A DNA stretch of 64,000 nucleotides from Streptomyces toyocaensis (GCF_000725125.1 NZ_JFCB01000031.1:1-64000); one strand, 5' to 3'; positions 46,931 through 54,786 are shown, counted from the stretch's first letter. The notes: generated by a model from the letters alone, not told the origin. Made by a program: numbers and translations.

Positions 46931-47428
46931 TCACCGCGTCGTGTGGCGGTACCGGGTCCACATCGGCAGGCCGAACCAGCACAGCAGGTACCAGCCCACC
47001 ACGCCGGCCACCAGGTAGGGAACGAAGTCGTCATGGGTGGCCACGCGCAGGATGAGCAGCAGCGAGGCACTGGTGGTGGCGAGCAGGAGCAGCAGGCCGA
47101 GCAGGGTGAGCCGGGAGGCCCACCGCACGGCCTGCGGTTTGATGCGGCGTCCGGAGACGAGCCGGTGCAGGGAGACCGGGCCTATGAGCGCGCCGGTGGC
47201 GCAGGCGCCGAGGACGACGGTGGTGATGTAGATCGTCCGGTCGGTGTCGGACAGGTCCGCGTACTTCGGTGTGAACACGACGGTCAGCAGGAAACCGAAG
47301 AGGATCTGCACACCCATCTGGGCGACCCGGACCTCCTGGATGAGCTCCGTCCACATCCGGTCCGCTCTCTCGTCCTCGGTCTCGTTGCGACCCCGGCGCC
47401 TGACCTCGCCCCGCTCCGTGTCCGACAC
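46931..47428 (-). CDS. DUF6328-family membrane protein
   Basis: 165 aa. A charged cytosolic N-terminus (RRRGRNETEDERADRMWTELIQEVRVAQMG) is followed by four membrane helices: VQILFGFLLTVVFTPKY, IYITTVVLGACATGALIGPV, LLGLLLLLATTSASLLLILR and YLVAGVVGWYLLCWFGLP. The ELIQEVRVAQMGVQILFGFLL segment is the family signature. Function unknown. GTG 47428 has AAGGAGG upstream at the right spacing. Divergent from the small hypothetical gene at 47577. Confidence 0.82.
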   Translation of the reverse strand: MSDTERGEVRRRGRNETEDERADRMWTELIQEVRVAQMGVQILFGFLLTVVFTPKYADLSDTDRTIYITTVVLGACATGALIGPVSLHRLVSGRRIKPQAVRWASRLTLLGLLLLLATTSASLLLILRVATHDDFVPYLVAGVVGWYLLCWFGLPMWTRYRHTTR

Positions 47429-47508
47429 GGTGCCTCCTTGTACGTGCGTATCGGTGAATTCACCTCCCCGCCTTCCCCGAAAGCCGCCGTCCTCCCAGGC
47501 CGGGTCCG

Positions 47509-47533
47509 GTTTGGGGGCGTGGGGCACGGTTAC
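47509..47533 (+). promoter_or_regulatory. Weak SigB-type promoter candidate
   Basis: GTTT-N15-GGTTAC, 43 bases before ATG 47577. The -10 has one departure from GGGTAC. Confidence 0.3.
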
Positions 47534-47576
47534 ACGGACGACGGCGATGACACCGAGGCCAGGAGGTCGGGGACGC

Positions 47577-47915
47577 ATGTCGGACACCCAGCTCACCGTG
47601 ACGCTCAGCGGCGGGAACGTCGAGGACGCCCGAGCGGTCGTCCGGGCCCTGGAGGGCGCCTTCGGGGCGCCGGACCAGCGTCCCTCCGAGGAGCACGCGA
47701 CGGTCCGCGTGGCGACGTTCACCGGGGAGGGGACCGGGGACGCCGGGGAGGCGGACGCCGGGTCGCTGTCGTCGCCGGTGACCGTCACCGTGCAGGGCAC
47801 CCCGGAGGCGGTACGGCGGGCGAGCGACACCCTCACGCGGTCCTTCGCGGCGCGCGACGAGGGCGCCGTCTCCGGCGACCAGGAGCAGGAGAGGCAACTG
47901 CTCCTCCAGCCGTGA
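47577..47915 (+). CDS. Conserved hypothetical protein
   Basis: 112 aa, acidic, no membrane segment. MSDTQLTVTLSGGNVEDARAVVRALEGAFG reads as a beta-alpha-beta unit, then SSPVTVTVQGTPEAVRRASDTLTRSFAARD repeats the pattern, so the protein may be a small ferredoxin-like or ACT-like fold; this is inference. The family was not recognised. AGGAGG lies about ten bases before the ATG. Convergent with the aldo/keto reductase gene, 9 bases apart. Confidence 0.6.
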   Translation: MSDTQLTVTLSGGNVEDARAVVRALEGAFGAPDQRPSEEHATVRVATFTGEGTGDAGEADAGSLSSPVTVTVQGTPEAVRRASDTLTRSFAARDEGAVSGDQEQERQLLLQP

Positions 47916-47924
47916 TCCGCACCG

Positions 47925-48908
47925 CTACCAGCGGGATTCGACCTGGTCCTTGATCCGCCGGTCGTACAGGTCCCGGATCGCCGTGAGCGTCGCGTCGGAC
48001 AGCTCCGGCAGCCGGGCGGCGGCCGCGTTGGCACGCGCCTGCTCCGGCGAGCGGGCGCCGGGGATGACGGTGGTGACGCCGGGCTGCTGGATGATCCAGC
48101 GCAGGGCCAGCTGGGCCGGGGTGTATCCCTCGGGGGCGAGCGCGGCGAACTCGGCGGCGGCCTCGACGCCGGTCGCGTAGTCGACGCCGGAGAAGGTCTC
48201 GCCCTGGTCGAAGGCCTCGCCCTGCCGGTTGTAGGTACGGTGGTCGTTCTCGGCGAAGACGGTGTCCCGGGTGTACTTGCCCGTCAGCAGTCCGGAGGCG
48301 AGCGGGACGCGGGCGATGATGCCGACGCCCGCCTCGCGGGCGGCCGGGAGCACCTCGCGCAGCGGCTTCATGCGGAACGGGTTGAGGATGATCTGCACAC
48401 TCGCCACGTTCGGCCGGGCGATGGCGGTCAGCGCCTCCGCGCAGGTCTCGACGCTGACGCCGTAGGCGGCGATGCGCTCCTCCTCCACCAGGGTGTCGAG
48501 GGCGTCGAAGACCTCGTCGGTGGAGTAGACGGGGGTCGGCGGGCAGTGCAGCTGCACCAGGTCGACGCGGTCGACGCCGAGGTTGCGCCGCGAGCGGTCG
48601 TTCCAGGCGCGGAAGTTGTCCAGGACGTAGTTCCCGGGGATCTGGTCGACCCGGCGGCCCATCTTGGTGGCGACCAGCACGTGCAGGTCGGGCCGCCCGC
48701 TGAGGAACGAGGCGATGGTCTGCTCGCTGCGTCCGTCGCCGTAGACGTCGGCGGTGTCGAAGAAGGTGACCCCCGACTCGGCGGCCGTCTCGAGCACCGC
48801 GAGGGCTTCCTTGTCGTCGACGTCGCCCCAGTCCGCCCCGAGTTGCCATGTGCCGAGACCGACCACGGAGGCGTGCTGTCCCGACCTGTCGAATGTGCGC
48901 TCGTCCAT
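47925..48908 (-). CDS. Aldo/keto reductase
   Basis: 327 aa. NADPH-dependent carbonyl reductase of the AKR superfamily, TIM barrel. The catalytic Asp and Tyr are in TFFDTADVYGDGRSEQ, the Lys in LHVLVATKMGRR, and the cofactor-binding end is TTVIPGARSPEQARANAAA. VGLGTWQLGADWG at the N-terminus is the usual start. Substrate unknown. ATG 48908 is 63 bases from the RNase HI stop on the same strand, so weak co-transcription is possible. Confidence 0.9.
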   Translation of the reverse strand: MDERTFDRSGQHASVVGLGTWQLGADWGDVDDKEALAVLETAAESGVTFFDTADVYGDGRSEQTIASFLSGRPDLHVLVATKMGRRVDQIPGNYVLDNFRAWNDRSRRNLGVDRVDLVQLHCPPTPVYSTDEVFDALDTLVEEERIAAYGVSVETCAEALTAIARPNVASVQIILNPFRMKPLREVLPAAREAGVGIIARVPLASGLLTGKYTRDTVFAENDHRTYNRQGEAFDQGETFSGVDYATGVEAAAEFAALAPEGYTPAQLALRWIIQQPGVTTVIPGARSPEQARANAAAARLPELSDATLTAIRDLYDRRIKDQVESRW

Positions 48909-48971
48909 GCAGGTCAGTCTGTCATCCGGAGCCGCCCGGCCGGCGGGCGGCTCCGCCGTCGCGGTGCCCGT

Positions 48972-49670
48972 TCAGACGCTCTGGGCGGTCCGGCACTCGG
49001 GGTGGCCCCAGCCCTGGTCGTTCTTGGCGATGGGCTCGCCGGCCGCGTAGGACCGTCCGCACGGGCAGCGGCCCGGGAACTTCGCCTTGATGGTGCGGGA
49101 CGACGTGCCGCCGCCGCGCTGCCGGGGCGCCCTGGCCCCGCCGGAGCCCCGCTTCGCGGCGCCGCCCGCCGGGCGGTCCGGGGCGGCCGGCGGCTCGGGC
49201 GAGCCCAGCGCGCTGCCGGCGTCCTGCTGGGCGGTGGCCGCCTGGCTGGCCGCGCGGTCGGCGAAGTCGTTGAGCCGGTCGCCGTCGACCTGGTGGGCCG
49301 GGACGTAGCGGAACTCCACCGAGCGGTTCTGCAGGAGGCCGTCGATGCGGACGACGAGTTCCTGGTTGGCGACCGGTTTGCCGGCCGCCGTGCGCCAGCC
49401 GTTGCGCTTCCAGCCGGGCAGCCAGGTGGTGACGGCCTTCATGGCGTACTGCGAGTCCATCCGCACCTCGAGCGGCACGGCGGGGTCGGTCGCCGCCAGC
49501 AGCCGCTCCAGGGCGGTGAGTTCGGCGATGTTGTTGGTGGCCGTGCCGAGCGCGCCCGCCTCCCAGCGGACCGGCCTCCCGGACGCGTCGGCGACCACCC
49601 AGGCCCAGCCGGCGGGCCCGGGATTTCCCTTCGAAGCCCCGTCGCACGCGGCCACAACACGTTCACGCAT
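48972..49670 (-). CDS. rnhA: Ribonuclease HI with C-terminal Cys-rich extension
   Basis: 232 aa. Residues 1-145 form the RNase H domain: VVAACDGASKGNPGPAGWAW (first Asp), TNNIAELTALERLL (Glu), VRMDSQYAMKAV (Asp) and DRLNDFADRAASQA (last Asp). It cuts RNA in RNA/DNA hybrids. A linker rich in Ala, Pro and Arg leads to a C-terminal segment KFPGRCPCGRSYAAGEPI ending in GHPEC, whose three Cys and one His could bind zinc. ATG 49670 gives the usual N-terminus; ATG 49682 adds four residues. Confidence 0.87.
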   Translation of the reverse strand: MRERVVAACDGASKGNPGPAGWAWVVADASGRPVRWEAGALGTATNNIAELTALERLLAATDPAVPLEVRMDSQYAMKAVTTWLPGWKRNGWRTAAGKPVANQELVVRIDGLLQNRSVEFRYVPAHQVDGDRLNDFADRAASQAATAQQDAGSALGSPEPPAAPDRPAGGAAKRGSGGARAPRQRGGGTSSRTIKAKFPGRCPCGRSYAAGEPIAKNDQGWGHPECRTAQSV

Positions 49671-49764
49671 GCGCCCGATCATGTCATGCGCGGGCGGGGA
49701 GCCCCGCCCCGCTCAGTCGGCGTCGCTCGTCTTCGGCGTCCCGCCCGTGGTCGCCGTGACGTCA

Positions 49765-50107
49765 TCACGGAACGTTCGCGCTCTCGGGGTCGCCGATCGC
49801 GGCGAACCGCCCCGACGGCGTGTCCACCGGGCCGAAGCGCAGCACACCGCCGCGCCGGGCCGCCCGGGCCACCGCCTCGTCGCGGTTCCGCGACGGTGAA
49901 GCGGACGTCGATGTACGGCGGCACCCCGGGCGGGAAGCCGTCCGTCGTCCGCGTCCGGCCGAGCACGCTGCGCTTCCCCGGGTCGTGGATCCGGACGTCC
50001 GGCCCGTCCTGGAACCGCTCGGAGCGGCAGGAGGACCCCGCCGGGGTCGCAGGCGAGGCGCAGGAGGCCGAAGTCGCCGACCCGCATCTGCTTCGTCAGC
50101 GGTTCGC
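49765..50107 (-). pseudogene. Decayed VOC (glyoxalase-like) gene
   Basis: Three consecutive minus-strand pieces in different frames read as one VOC protein: TKQMRVGDFGLLRLACDPGG (from about 50090), then SVLGRTRTTDGFPPGVPPYI and DVRFTVAEP (49966-49893), then RDEAVARAARRGG, FGPVDTPSGRFAAIGDPES and NVP, ending in TGA at 49765. At the second junction the frames differ by one base (GAACCGCGACGAG where GACCGCGACGAG would keep the frame). No intact frame spans it, and the N-terminus is lost toward 50107. This fills the gap between the RNase HI and lipoprotein genes. Confidence 0.6.
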
Positions 50108-50109
50108 CG

Positions 50110-50171
50110 GCGTCGTCGGATCCGGGCGGCGGTCGCGGCGGCGTCGTCGGATCTGGGCGGCGGTCGCGGCG
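50110..50171 (+). repeat. Two 31-bp tandem repeats
   Basis: Two direct copies at 50110-50140 and 50141-50171, starting GCGTCGTCGGATC and differing by one base. They separate the VOC remnant from the lipoprotein gene and probably formed by local slippage. Confidence 0.75.
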
Positions 50172-50269
50172 GCGGCGTCGGCCTGGCCGCCGGCACGCGG
50201 CACGTCTTCCCCGGCGGTCCCGGCTGTGCTTGCCTGGGGAGCCGTTTCGCCGGCCGGGGGAACCGCCGT

Positions 50270-51178
50270 ATGCGCAGGACGTGGATCGTGTCCGTGGTGC
50301 TCGCCGCCACGCTGCTCGGGGCGTGCACCGACCCGTCGTCCGGGCCCGAGGCCGGGCCGCCGGCCCCCGCGTCGGCCCGGCCGTCGTCCACCACCCACCA
50401 GCGGCCCGCCGCGACCGCCCCGGCCGTGGACCCGCCCACGGTGCTGTACCTCGGGGACTCCCTGGCGATGGAGAACCAGGAGGTGCTCGGGACGGAACTG
50501 CGCGGACGGCTGCACGCCCGCTACACGAGCGCGCCCCACTCGGGCACCACGCTCTGCGACTACCTGGAGGGCTCCGCCGGGCGGTCCCTCGTGCCGGCGT
50601 CGGACAAGGCGGCGGCGCTGGTGCGGAAACTGCGCCCCGACTACGTGGTGCTGCAGTTCTGGGGCAATGCCTGGGACTACACACCGTGCATGGACGGGCT
50701 CACCCACGACGCCTCGAAGGAGCGGTACCTCGAGCGGTACGCGGCCGACGCGCGACGCCTGACCGAGCAGATCCGCTCGGCGGGCGGGGGCGCAGGGCCG
50801 CGGATCGTCTGGGTGCTGCAGGGCCCCGACCCGATCAGCCCCGACCGGGTGCGCCGGGTGAACGCGCTCTACGAGCGGCGGGCCGCCGGCTCCGGCGACC
50901 TCGTGGCCGACGCGGGGCGGACGGTGAGCCCGGCGGGCGCGCGGTACACCTGGGCGCAGTACCTGCCGTGCGACGCCTACGAGCGTGCCCACCCGGACTA
51001 CTGCACGCAGCCCGGCGGCGACCGGACGGCCCTGCACCGCGACGACGACTACCTGCACTTCTGCCTGGCCCCCACGACGTCCACTCCGAAGCCGTGCCCG
51101 GTCCGGTCGCCGGGGATCCTGCGGTTCGCGAGGGAGATCACCCGGGTGATCTCCCGGGAGCACGCGCGCACGGACTGA
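50270..51178 (+). CDS. SGNH/GDSL-type lipoprotein
   Basis: 302 aa. A lipoprotein signal peptide (MRRTWIVSVVLAATLLGAC, lipobox LLGAC with lipid-bearing C19) is followed by a Pro/Ala/Ser/Thr-rich linker to about residue 60. Then VLYLGDSLAMENQ supplies the block I serine of an SGNH hydrolase, YVVLQFWGNAWDYTP block III, and DDYLHFCLAP is near the block V position where the catalytic Asp/His pair is expected. It is therefore exposed outside the membrane and likely deacetylates or de-esterifies a polymer. GGGGGAACCGCCGT precedes ATG 50270. Confidence 0.8.
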   Translation: MRRTWIVSVVLAATLLGACTDPSSGPEAGPPAPASARPSSTTHQRPAATAPAVDPPTVLYLGDSLAMENQEVLGTELRGRLHARYTSAPHSGTTLCDYLEGSAGRSLVPASDKAAALVRKLRPDYVVLQFWGNAWDYTPCMDGLTHDASKERYLERYAADARRLTEQIRSAGGGAGPRIVWVLQGPDPISPDRVRRVNALYERRAAGSGDLVADAGRTVSPAGARYTWAQYLPCDAYERAHPDYCTQPGGDRTALHRDDDYLHFCLAPTTSTPKPCPVRSPGILRFAREITRVISREHARTD

Positions 51179-51268
51179 CCACGGGGTGCGAGAACCGACG
51201 GCGGCCGGCTCATCGGGACGGGCCCCGGCGCGGGAGCGCGCGTCGTCGGTCCCGCGCGGTCGCCGGCC

Positions 51269-51751
51269 TCACTCGCCCGCGTACGCCTCCTCCAGGGCGG
51301 CGAGGTCGATCTTGCCCATCGACATCATGGCCTTCATGGCGCGGTCGGCCTTCCGCCGGTCCGGGTCGCTGATCATCTCGGTCAGCCGCACCGCGTTGAC
51401 CTGCCACGAGACGCCGAACCGGTCCTTGAGCCAGCCGCACGGGCCGTGCTCGCCGCCGCCCTCGACGAGCTTCTCCCAGTAGTGGTCGATCTCCGCCTGG
51501 CCGGCGCAGTCGAGCTGGAAGGAGATCGCCTCGTTGAACGTGAACTCGGGTCCGCCGTTCAGCGCGACGAACTTCTGGCCGTTGGCCGTGAACTCGACGG
51601 TGAGCACGGAGCCCTCGGCGCCGGGCGCGGCACCGGTGTTCCGGACGACGTCGCCGAGGCCGGCGTTCTCGAAGACCGACACGTAGAAGTTCGCCGCCTC
51701 CTCGGCCTGGCCGTCGAACCAGAGACACGTGGTGAATCCGTCGGTGGTCAT
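51269..51751 (-). CDS. VOC-family (PhnB-like) protein
   Basis: 160 aa. FTTCLWFDGQAEEAANFYVSVF, FTANGQKFVALNGGPEFTFNEAISFQLDC and EIDHYWEKLVEGGGEHGPCGWLKDRFGVSWQVNA are the core of the PhnB / 3-demethylubiquinone-methyltransferase-like VOC domain. The glyoxalase-fold protein probably binds a metal; enzyme activity is not established in the family. ATG 51751 is supported by the conserved N-terminus. It is divergent from the clpP3 operon, 210 bases away. Confidence 0.87.
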   Translation of the reverse strand: MTTDGFTTCLWFDGQAEEAANFYVSVFENAGLGDVVRNTGAAPGAEGSVLTVEFTANGQKFVALNGGPEFTFNEAISFQLDCAGQAEIDHYWEKLVEGGGEHGPCGWLKDRFGVSWQVNAVRLTEMISDPDRRKADRAMKAMMSMGKIDLAALEEAYAGE

Positions 51752-51842
51752 GAGTACCTCCCGGGTGGGGGAACGCTGTCACGGGTGTCGACTCCCCGGC
51801 GCCGCGGAACTCATCGCCGCGTGCGCCGTCGCGGGCGGGCGC

Positions 51843-51872
51843 TCTGCCCGTGGCGAATCTGCCGCGGGCAGA
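51843..51872 (+). promoter_or_regulatory. Tandem PopR-type operator upstream of clpP3
   Basis: TCTGCC-CGT-GGCGAA (51843-51857) is followed at once by TCTGCC-GCG-GGCAGA (51858-51872). The second is an exact fit to the TCTGCC-N3-GGCAGA sequence reported for PopR in S. lividans; the first matches it in the left half and partly in the right. The pair lies 90-119 bases before the clpP3 start. Confidence 0.75.
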
Positions 51873-51961
51873 GTTCTCCCCGCTCACCACGCCGGCCGGT
51901 CGACAGTGGGTGACACGCGGTCACCCGGCCGCGTGCCGACGAGCGACCACCAGGAGCGCCG

Positions 51962-52618
51962 ATGTCCCCACTCACCGCCGGCCCGTGGCCGGCCACGCTG
52001 CCCCGGGCCGAGGACGGCGACACCCCGCCCACCGCGTTCGACGACCAGCTCGCTGCCCAGTTGCTGGCGCAGCGGATCGTGCTGCTGGGCACGCAGGTCG
52101 ACGAGGTCTCCGCGAACCGGGTCTGCGCGCAGTTGCTCATCCTTTCCGCGGAGGACCCGCGCACCGACATCAGCCTGTACGTCAACAGCCCCGGCGGCTC
52201 GGTGCACGCGGGTCTGGCCATCTACGACACGATGCGGCTGATCCCCAACGACGTCTCCACCCTGGCGATGGGCTTCGCGGCCAGCATGGGGCAGTTCCTG
52301 CTCTGCGTCGGCACGCCGGGCAAGCGCTACGCGCTGCCCAACGCGCGCATCATGATGCACCAGCCGTCGGGCGGCATCGGGGGCACCACCGCCGACATCG
52401 AGATCCAGGCGCAGAACCTGGAGTTCACCAAGCGGACCATCGAGCGGATCACCGCCGAGCACACCGGACAGACCCCGGAGACCATCTCCCGGGACGGCGA
52501 CCGGGACCGCTGGTTCACGGCCGAGCAGGCCCGGGAGTACGGGATGGTCGACCGGGTGGTGGAGTCGCTGGACGACATCCGCCCGGCCGCGACACGGCGC
52601 AGGATGGGGCTGCAGTGA
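51962..52618 (+). CDS. clpP3: ATP-dependent Clp protease proteolytic subunit ClpP3
   Basis: 218 aa. ClpP serine protease with a full triad: S108 (MGFAASMGQF), H133 (IMMHQPSGG) and D182 (DRDRWFTAEQA). YVNSPGGSVHAGLAIYDTM is the oxyanion-loop region. It forms barrel complexes with Clp ATPases for regulated proteolysis. In Streptomyces this second clpP operon is silent until ClpP1/ClpP2 fail and PopR accumulates. ATG 51962 has CAGGAG upstream. The stop overlaps the clpP4 start (TGATG), so the two are co-translated. Confidence 0.92.
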   Translation: MSPLTAGPWPATLPRAEDGDTPPTAFDDQLAAQLLAQRIVLLGTQVDEVSANRVCAQLLILSAEDPRTDISLYVNSPGGSVHAGLAIYDTMRLIPNDVSTLAMGFAASMGQFLLCVGTPGKRYALPNARIMMHQPSGGIGGTTADIEIQAQNLEFTKRTIERITAEHTGQTPETISRDGDRDRWFTAEQAREYGMVDRVVESLDDIRPAATRRRMGLQ

Positions 52619-53220
52619 TGGGGACGTACACGATTCCGAACGTCGTCGAGCGCACGCCGCGGGGCGAGCGGTCCTACGACGTGTTCAGCCGGCTGCTGTC
52701 CGAGCGGATCATCTTCCTCGGGACCGAGATCGACGACGGTGTCGCCAACGTCGTCATCGCCCAGCTCCTGCACCTGGAGTCGGCGGCCCCGGAGAGCGAG
52801 ATCGCGGTCTACATCAACTCCCCCGGCGGCTCGTTCACCTCGCTCATGGCGATCTACGACACGATGACGTTCATCCGGGCGCCGGTGTCGACCTTCTGCG
52901 TCGGGCAGGCGGCCTCGACGGCGGCCGTGCTGCTGGCCGGCGGGGACCCGGGGCGGCGGTTCGTCCTGGAGCACGCGCGCGTGCTGCTCGGGCAGCCGGC
53001 CGCGGGCGGGGCGCGCGGCACGGCGTCCGACCTGTCGCTGCGGGCCAAGGAGATGGTGCGGATCCGCGCCCAGGTCGAGGAGGTGCTGGCCCGGCACACG
53101 CACCACGACGTGGCGGCGCTGCGGGCGGACATGGACCGCGACAAGGTGTTCACCGCGCGGGAGGCCGTGGCGTACGGCCTGGCCGACGAGGTGCTGACCC
53201 GGCGCCTGACCGCGGTGTGA
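52618..53220 (+). CDS. clpP4: ClpP4-type subunit with catalytic histidine replaced
   Basis: 200 aa. ClpP fold with YINSPGGSFTSLMAIYDTM, the nucleophile S100 (CVGQAASTAAV) and D175 (DRDKVFTAREAV). The catalytic His position, in ARVLLGQPAAGG, is Gly125, where ClpP3 has H133 in RIMMHQPSGG. The subunit is thus probably inactive alone and would serve as a structural or regulatory partner of ClpP3, in the manner of cyanobacterial and plastid ClpR. ATG 52618 shares a base with the clpP3 stop. Convergent with popR. Confidence 0.88.
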   Translation: MGTYTIPNVVERTPRGERSYDVFSRLLSERIIFLGTEIDDGVANVVIAQLLHLESAAPESEIAVYINSPGGSFTSLMAIYDTMTFIRAPVSTFCVGQAASTAAVLLAGGDPGRRFVLEHARVLLGQPAAGGARGTASDLSLRAKEMVRIRAQVEEVLARHTHHDVAALRADMDRDKVFTAREAVAYGLADEVLTRRLTAV

Positions 53221-53247
53221 GGCGCCGGGCGGTGCGACGGGCCCGGG

Positions 53248-53628
53248 TCAGGCGGCCAGGCACAGTCCGTTGTGCGCGGAGCCGGACACGCCCCGGGGTG
53301 CGGAGGCCCGCCGGGCGGTGACGCGGACGAGCTCTCCGTGGGCCCGGGAGAGCAGGTCGCCGAGGCCGAGGCCGAGCGCCTGTGCGGCGGCCGCGAGGAC
53401 CTCCGATGAGGCCTCCTTGCGGCCCCGCTCGACTTCCGACAGGTAGGGCATGGAGATGCGGGCCTCGTCGGCGACGTCCTTCAGCGTCCGCTCCTGGGCG
53501 AGCCGTTCCCTGCGCAGCACGTCGCCGACGAGGTCGCGCCACAGGGGCTCTCTGGGGGCGGGGGCCGGCGCGGCCGGGGCCGGTCGCAGGGGGATGACGC
53601 GGGCGTCGTTCACCAGTGGATTGGTCAT
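53248..53628 (-). CDS. popR: PopR/ClgR-family activator of clpP
   Basis: 126 aa. The XRE-type helix-turn-helix reads LWRDLVGDVLRRERLAQERTLKDVADEARISMPYLSEVERGRKEAS. The protein ends in CLAA; in S. lividans PopR the last two alanines target it to ClpP1P2. The position beside clpP3-clpP4 and the PopR-type boxes upstream of clpP3 identify it as PopR rather than ClgR. It would be degraded under normal conditions and accumulate to activate clpP3-clpP4 when ClpP1P2 is impaired. ATG 53628 lies 5 bases after GGGG. Confidence 0.85.
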   Translation of the reverse strand: MTNPLVNDARVIPLRPAPAAPAPAPREPLWRDLVGDVLRRERLAQERTLKDVADEARISMPYLSEVERGRKEASSEVLAAAAQALGLGLGDLLSRAHGELVRVTARRASAPRGVSGSAHNGLCLAA

Positions 53629-53766
53629 TTCCCCAGCCTAGGAATTCGGGGCCGGAGGGGAAGGGAGCGGCGTTCCGCCCTGAGTGAAGGCGGCCCGGGC
53701 CCCGCCTCGGGCTGCCCGGCGGGGTACGTGGGCGTACTCTGGGACGCAGGCGAGCCGGCCCGTGCG

Positions 53767-53797
53767 CACCAGTTTTCGAGTTGCTCGAAAACTGGTG
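53767..53797. promoter_or_regulatory. Perfect 31-bp palindrome between popR and the sigma gene
   Basis: CACCAGTTTTCGAG-TTG-CTCGAAAACTGGTG, 14-base arms around TTG, AT-richer than the surroundings and with no U-tract. It lies between the divergent popR and sigma genes, one base before the SigB-type -35 word, so it is placed as an activator or repressor site rather than a terminator. Confidence 0.75.
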
Positions 53798-53798
53798 G

Positions 53799-53823
53799 GC
53801 ATGGGTCTCTGTGAGCTGGGTAC
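53799..53823 (+). promoter_or_regulatory. SigB-type promoter of the 53.9-kb sigma gene
   Basis: GCAT-N15-GGGTAC, 51 bases upstream of ATG 53875, with the same -35 and -10 words as the stressosome promoter. It could be autoregulated or driven by another SigB paralogue. Confidence 0.62.
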
Positions 53824-53874
53824 TCGCGAGGCTCAGGCACATGGCAGCAGCCGTGACGTTCGTGGGGAGAGGCA

Positions 53875-54762
53875 ATGAGGACCGCCGTGATCCGGTCGCA
53901 GGCACAGGTAGTCGACGGGCAGACCGAGGCCGGGACCGGAAACGGGCACCGGCGGGACGCGGTGGACGGGCGCACCGTCGCACCGCGCGACGCCAGGGAG
54001 CTGTCCCGCCAGTTCTTCCGTCGCATGGCGGAGCTCGAGGAGGGCACGCACGAGTACCAGTACGCGCGCAACACCCTCATCGAGATGAACATGTCCCTCG
54101 TACGGTTCGCGGCCGGCCGGTTCCGTGGCCGGGGCGACGACATGGACGACATCGTGCAGACCGGCATGATCGGCCTGATCAAGGCGATCGACCGGTTCGA
54201 ACTGGCACGTGAGGTCGAGTTCACCTCCTTCGCGCTGCCGTACATCGTCGGTGAGATCAAGCGCTTCTTCCGTGACACCACGTGGGCCGTGCACGTGCCG
54301 CGCCGGCTCCAGGAGCTGCGTGTCGAGCTGGCCAAGGCCCGCGAGGAACTCGCCAGCCGGCTGGACCGCGACCCCACGGTCGCCGAGCTGGCCACGCTGA
54401 TGAACATCACCGAGCGGCAGGTCGTCGAGGGACAGATCGCCGCGAACGGCTACAACTCCTCGTCGCTGGACGCCGCGCTCACCGGTGACGGCCCGGAGAA
54501 CGGCGAATCGGTCCTCGCCGACTTCATCGGGGTCGAGGAGGAAGGGCTGCGGCTCGTCGAGGACTTCCACGCGCTCGCCCCGCTCATGGCGGAGCTCAGC
54601 GAGCGCGACCGGGAGATCATCCACCTGCGCTTCGTCGAGGAGGCCACCCAGGCGGAGATCGGTGAGCGTCTCGGCTGCTCGCAGATGCACGTGTCCCGTC
54701 TGATCAAGCGGATCATCGCCCGTCTGCGCGAGGGCATGCTGGGCGAGCTCGGCTGCGCCTGA
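53875..54762 (+). CDS. RNA polymerase sigma factor, SigB/SigF family
   Basis: 295 aa. Region 2: MDDIVQTGMIGLIKAIDRFE and FTSFALPYIVGEIKRFFRD; region 3: VPRRLQELRVELAKAREEL; region 4: LSERDREIIHLRFVEEATQAEIGERLGCSQMHVSRLIKRIIARLREG. Group 3, SigB/F/G type, with an N-terminal extension of about 45 residues. The neighbourhood sigma-popR-clpP4-clpP3 is as I remember the S. coelicolor sigL region, but paralogy among nine SigB-like factors makes naming unsafe. ATG 53875 follows GGGGAGAGGCA. It has its own SigB-type promoter candidate, and an RsbW-like gene lies convergent downstream. Confidence 0.93.
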   Translation: MRTAVIRSQAQVVDGQTEAGTGNGHRRDAVDGRTVAPRDARELSRQFFRRMAELEEGTHEYQYARNTLIEMNMSLVRFAAGRFRGRGDDMDDIVQTGMIGLIKAIDRFELAREVEFTSFALPYIVGEIKRFFRDTTWAVHVPRRLQELRVELAKAREELASRLDRDPTVAELATLMNITERQVVEGQIAANGYNSSSLDAALTGDGPENGESVLADFIGVEEEGLRLVEDFHALAPLMAELSERDREIIHLRFVEEATQAEIGERLGCSQMHVSRLIKRIIARLREGMLGELGCA

Positions 54763-54786
54763 CCGGGTGGGGGACGCCGGTGCCGG

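Noticed and set aside
50110..50171. 31-bp tandem repeats as regulatory iterons
   Set aside because: Only two copies beside a decaying gene, with trinucleotide-like content; slippage is more likely.
53722..53727. Second GGGTAC upstream of the 53.9-kb sigma gene with GCCT at N14
   Set aside because: It fits only the loose GNNT rule, lies 150 bases upstream, and a stronger GCAT site is present.
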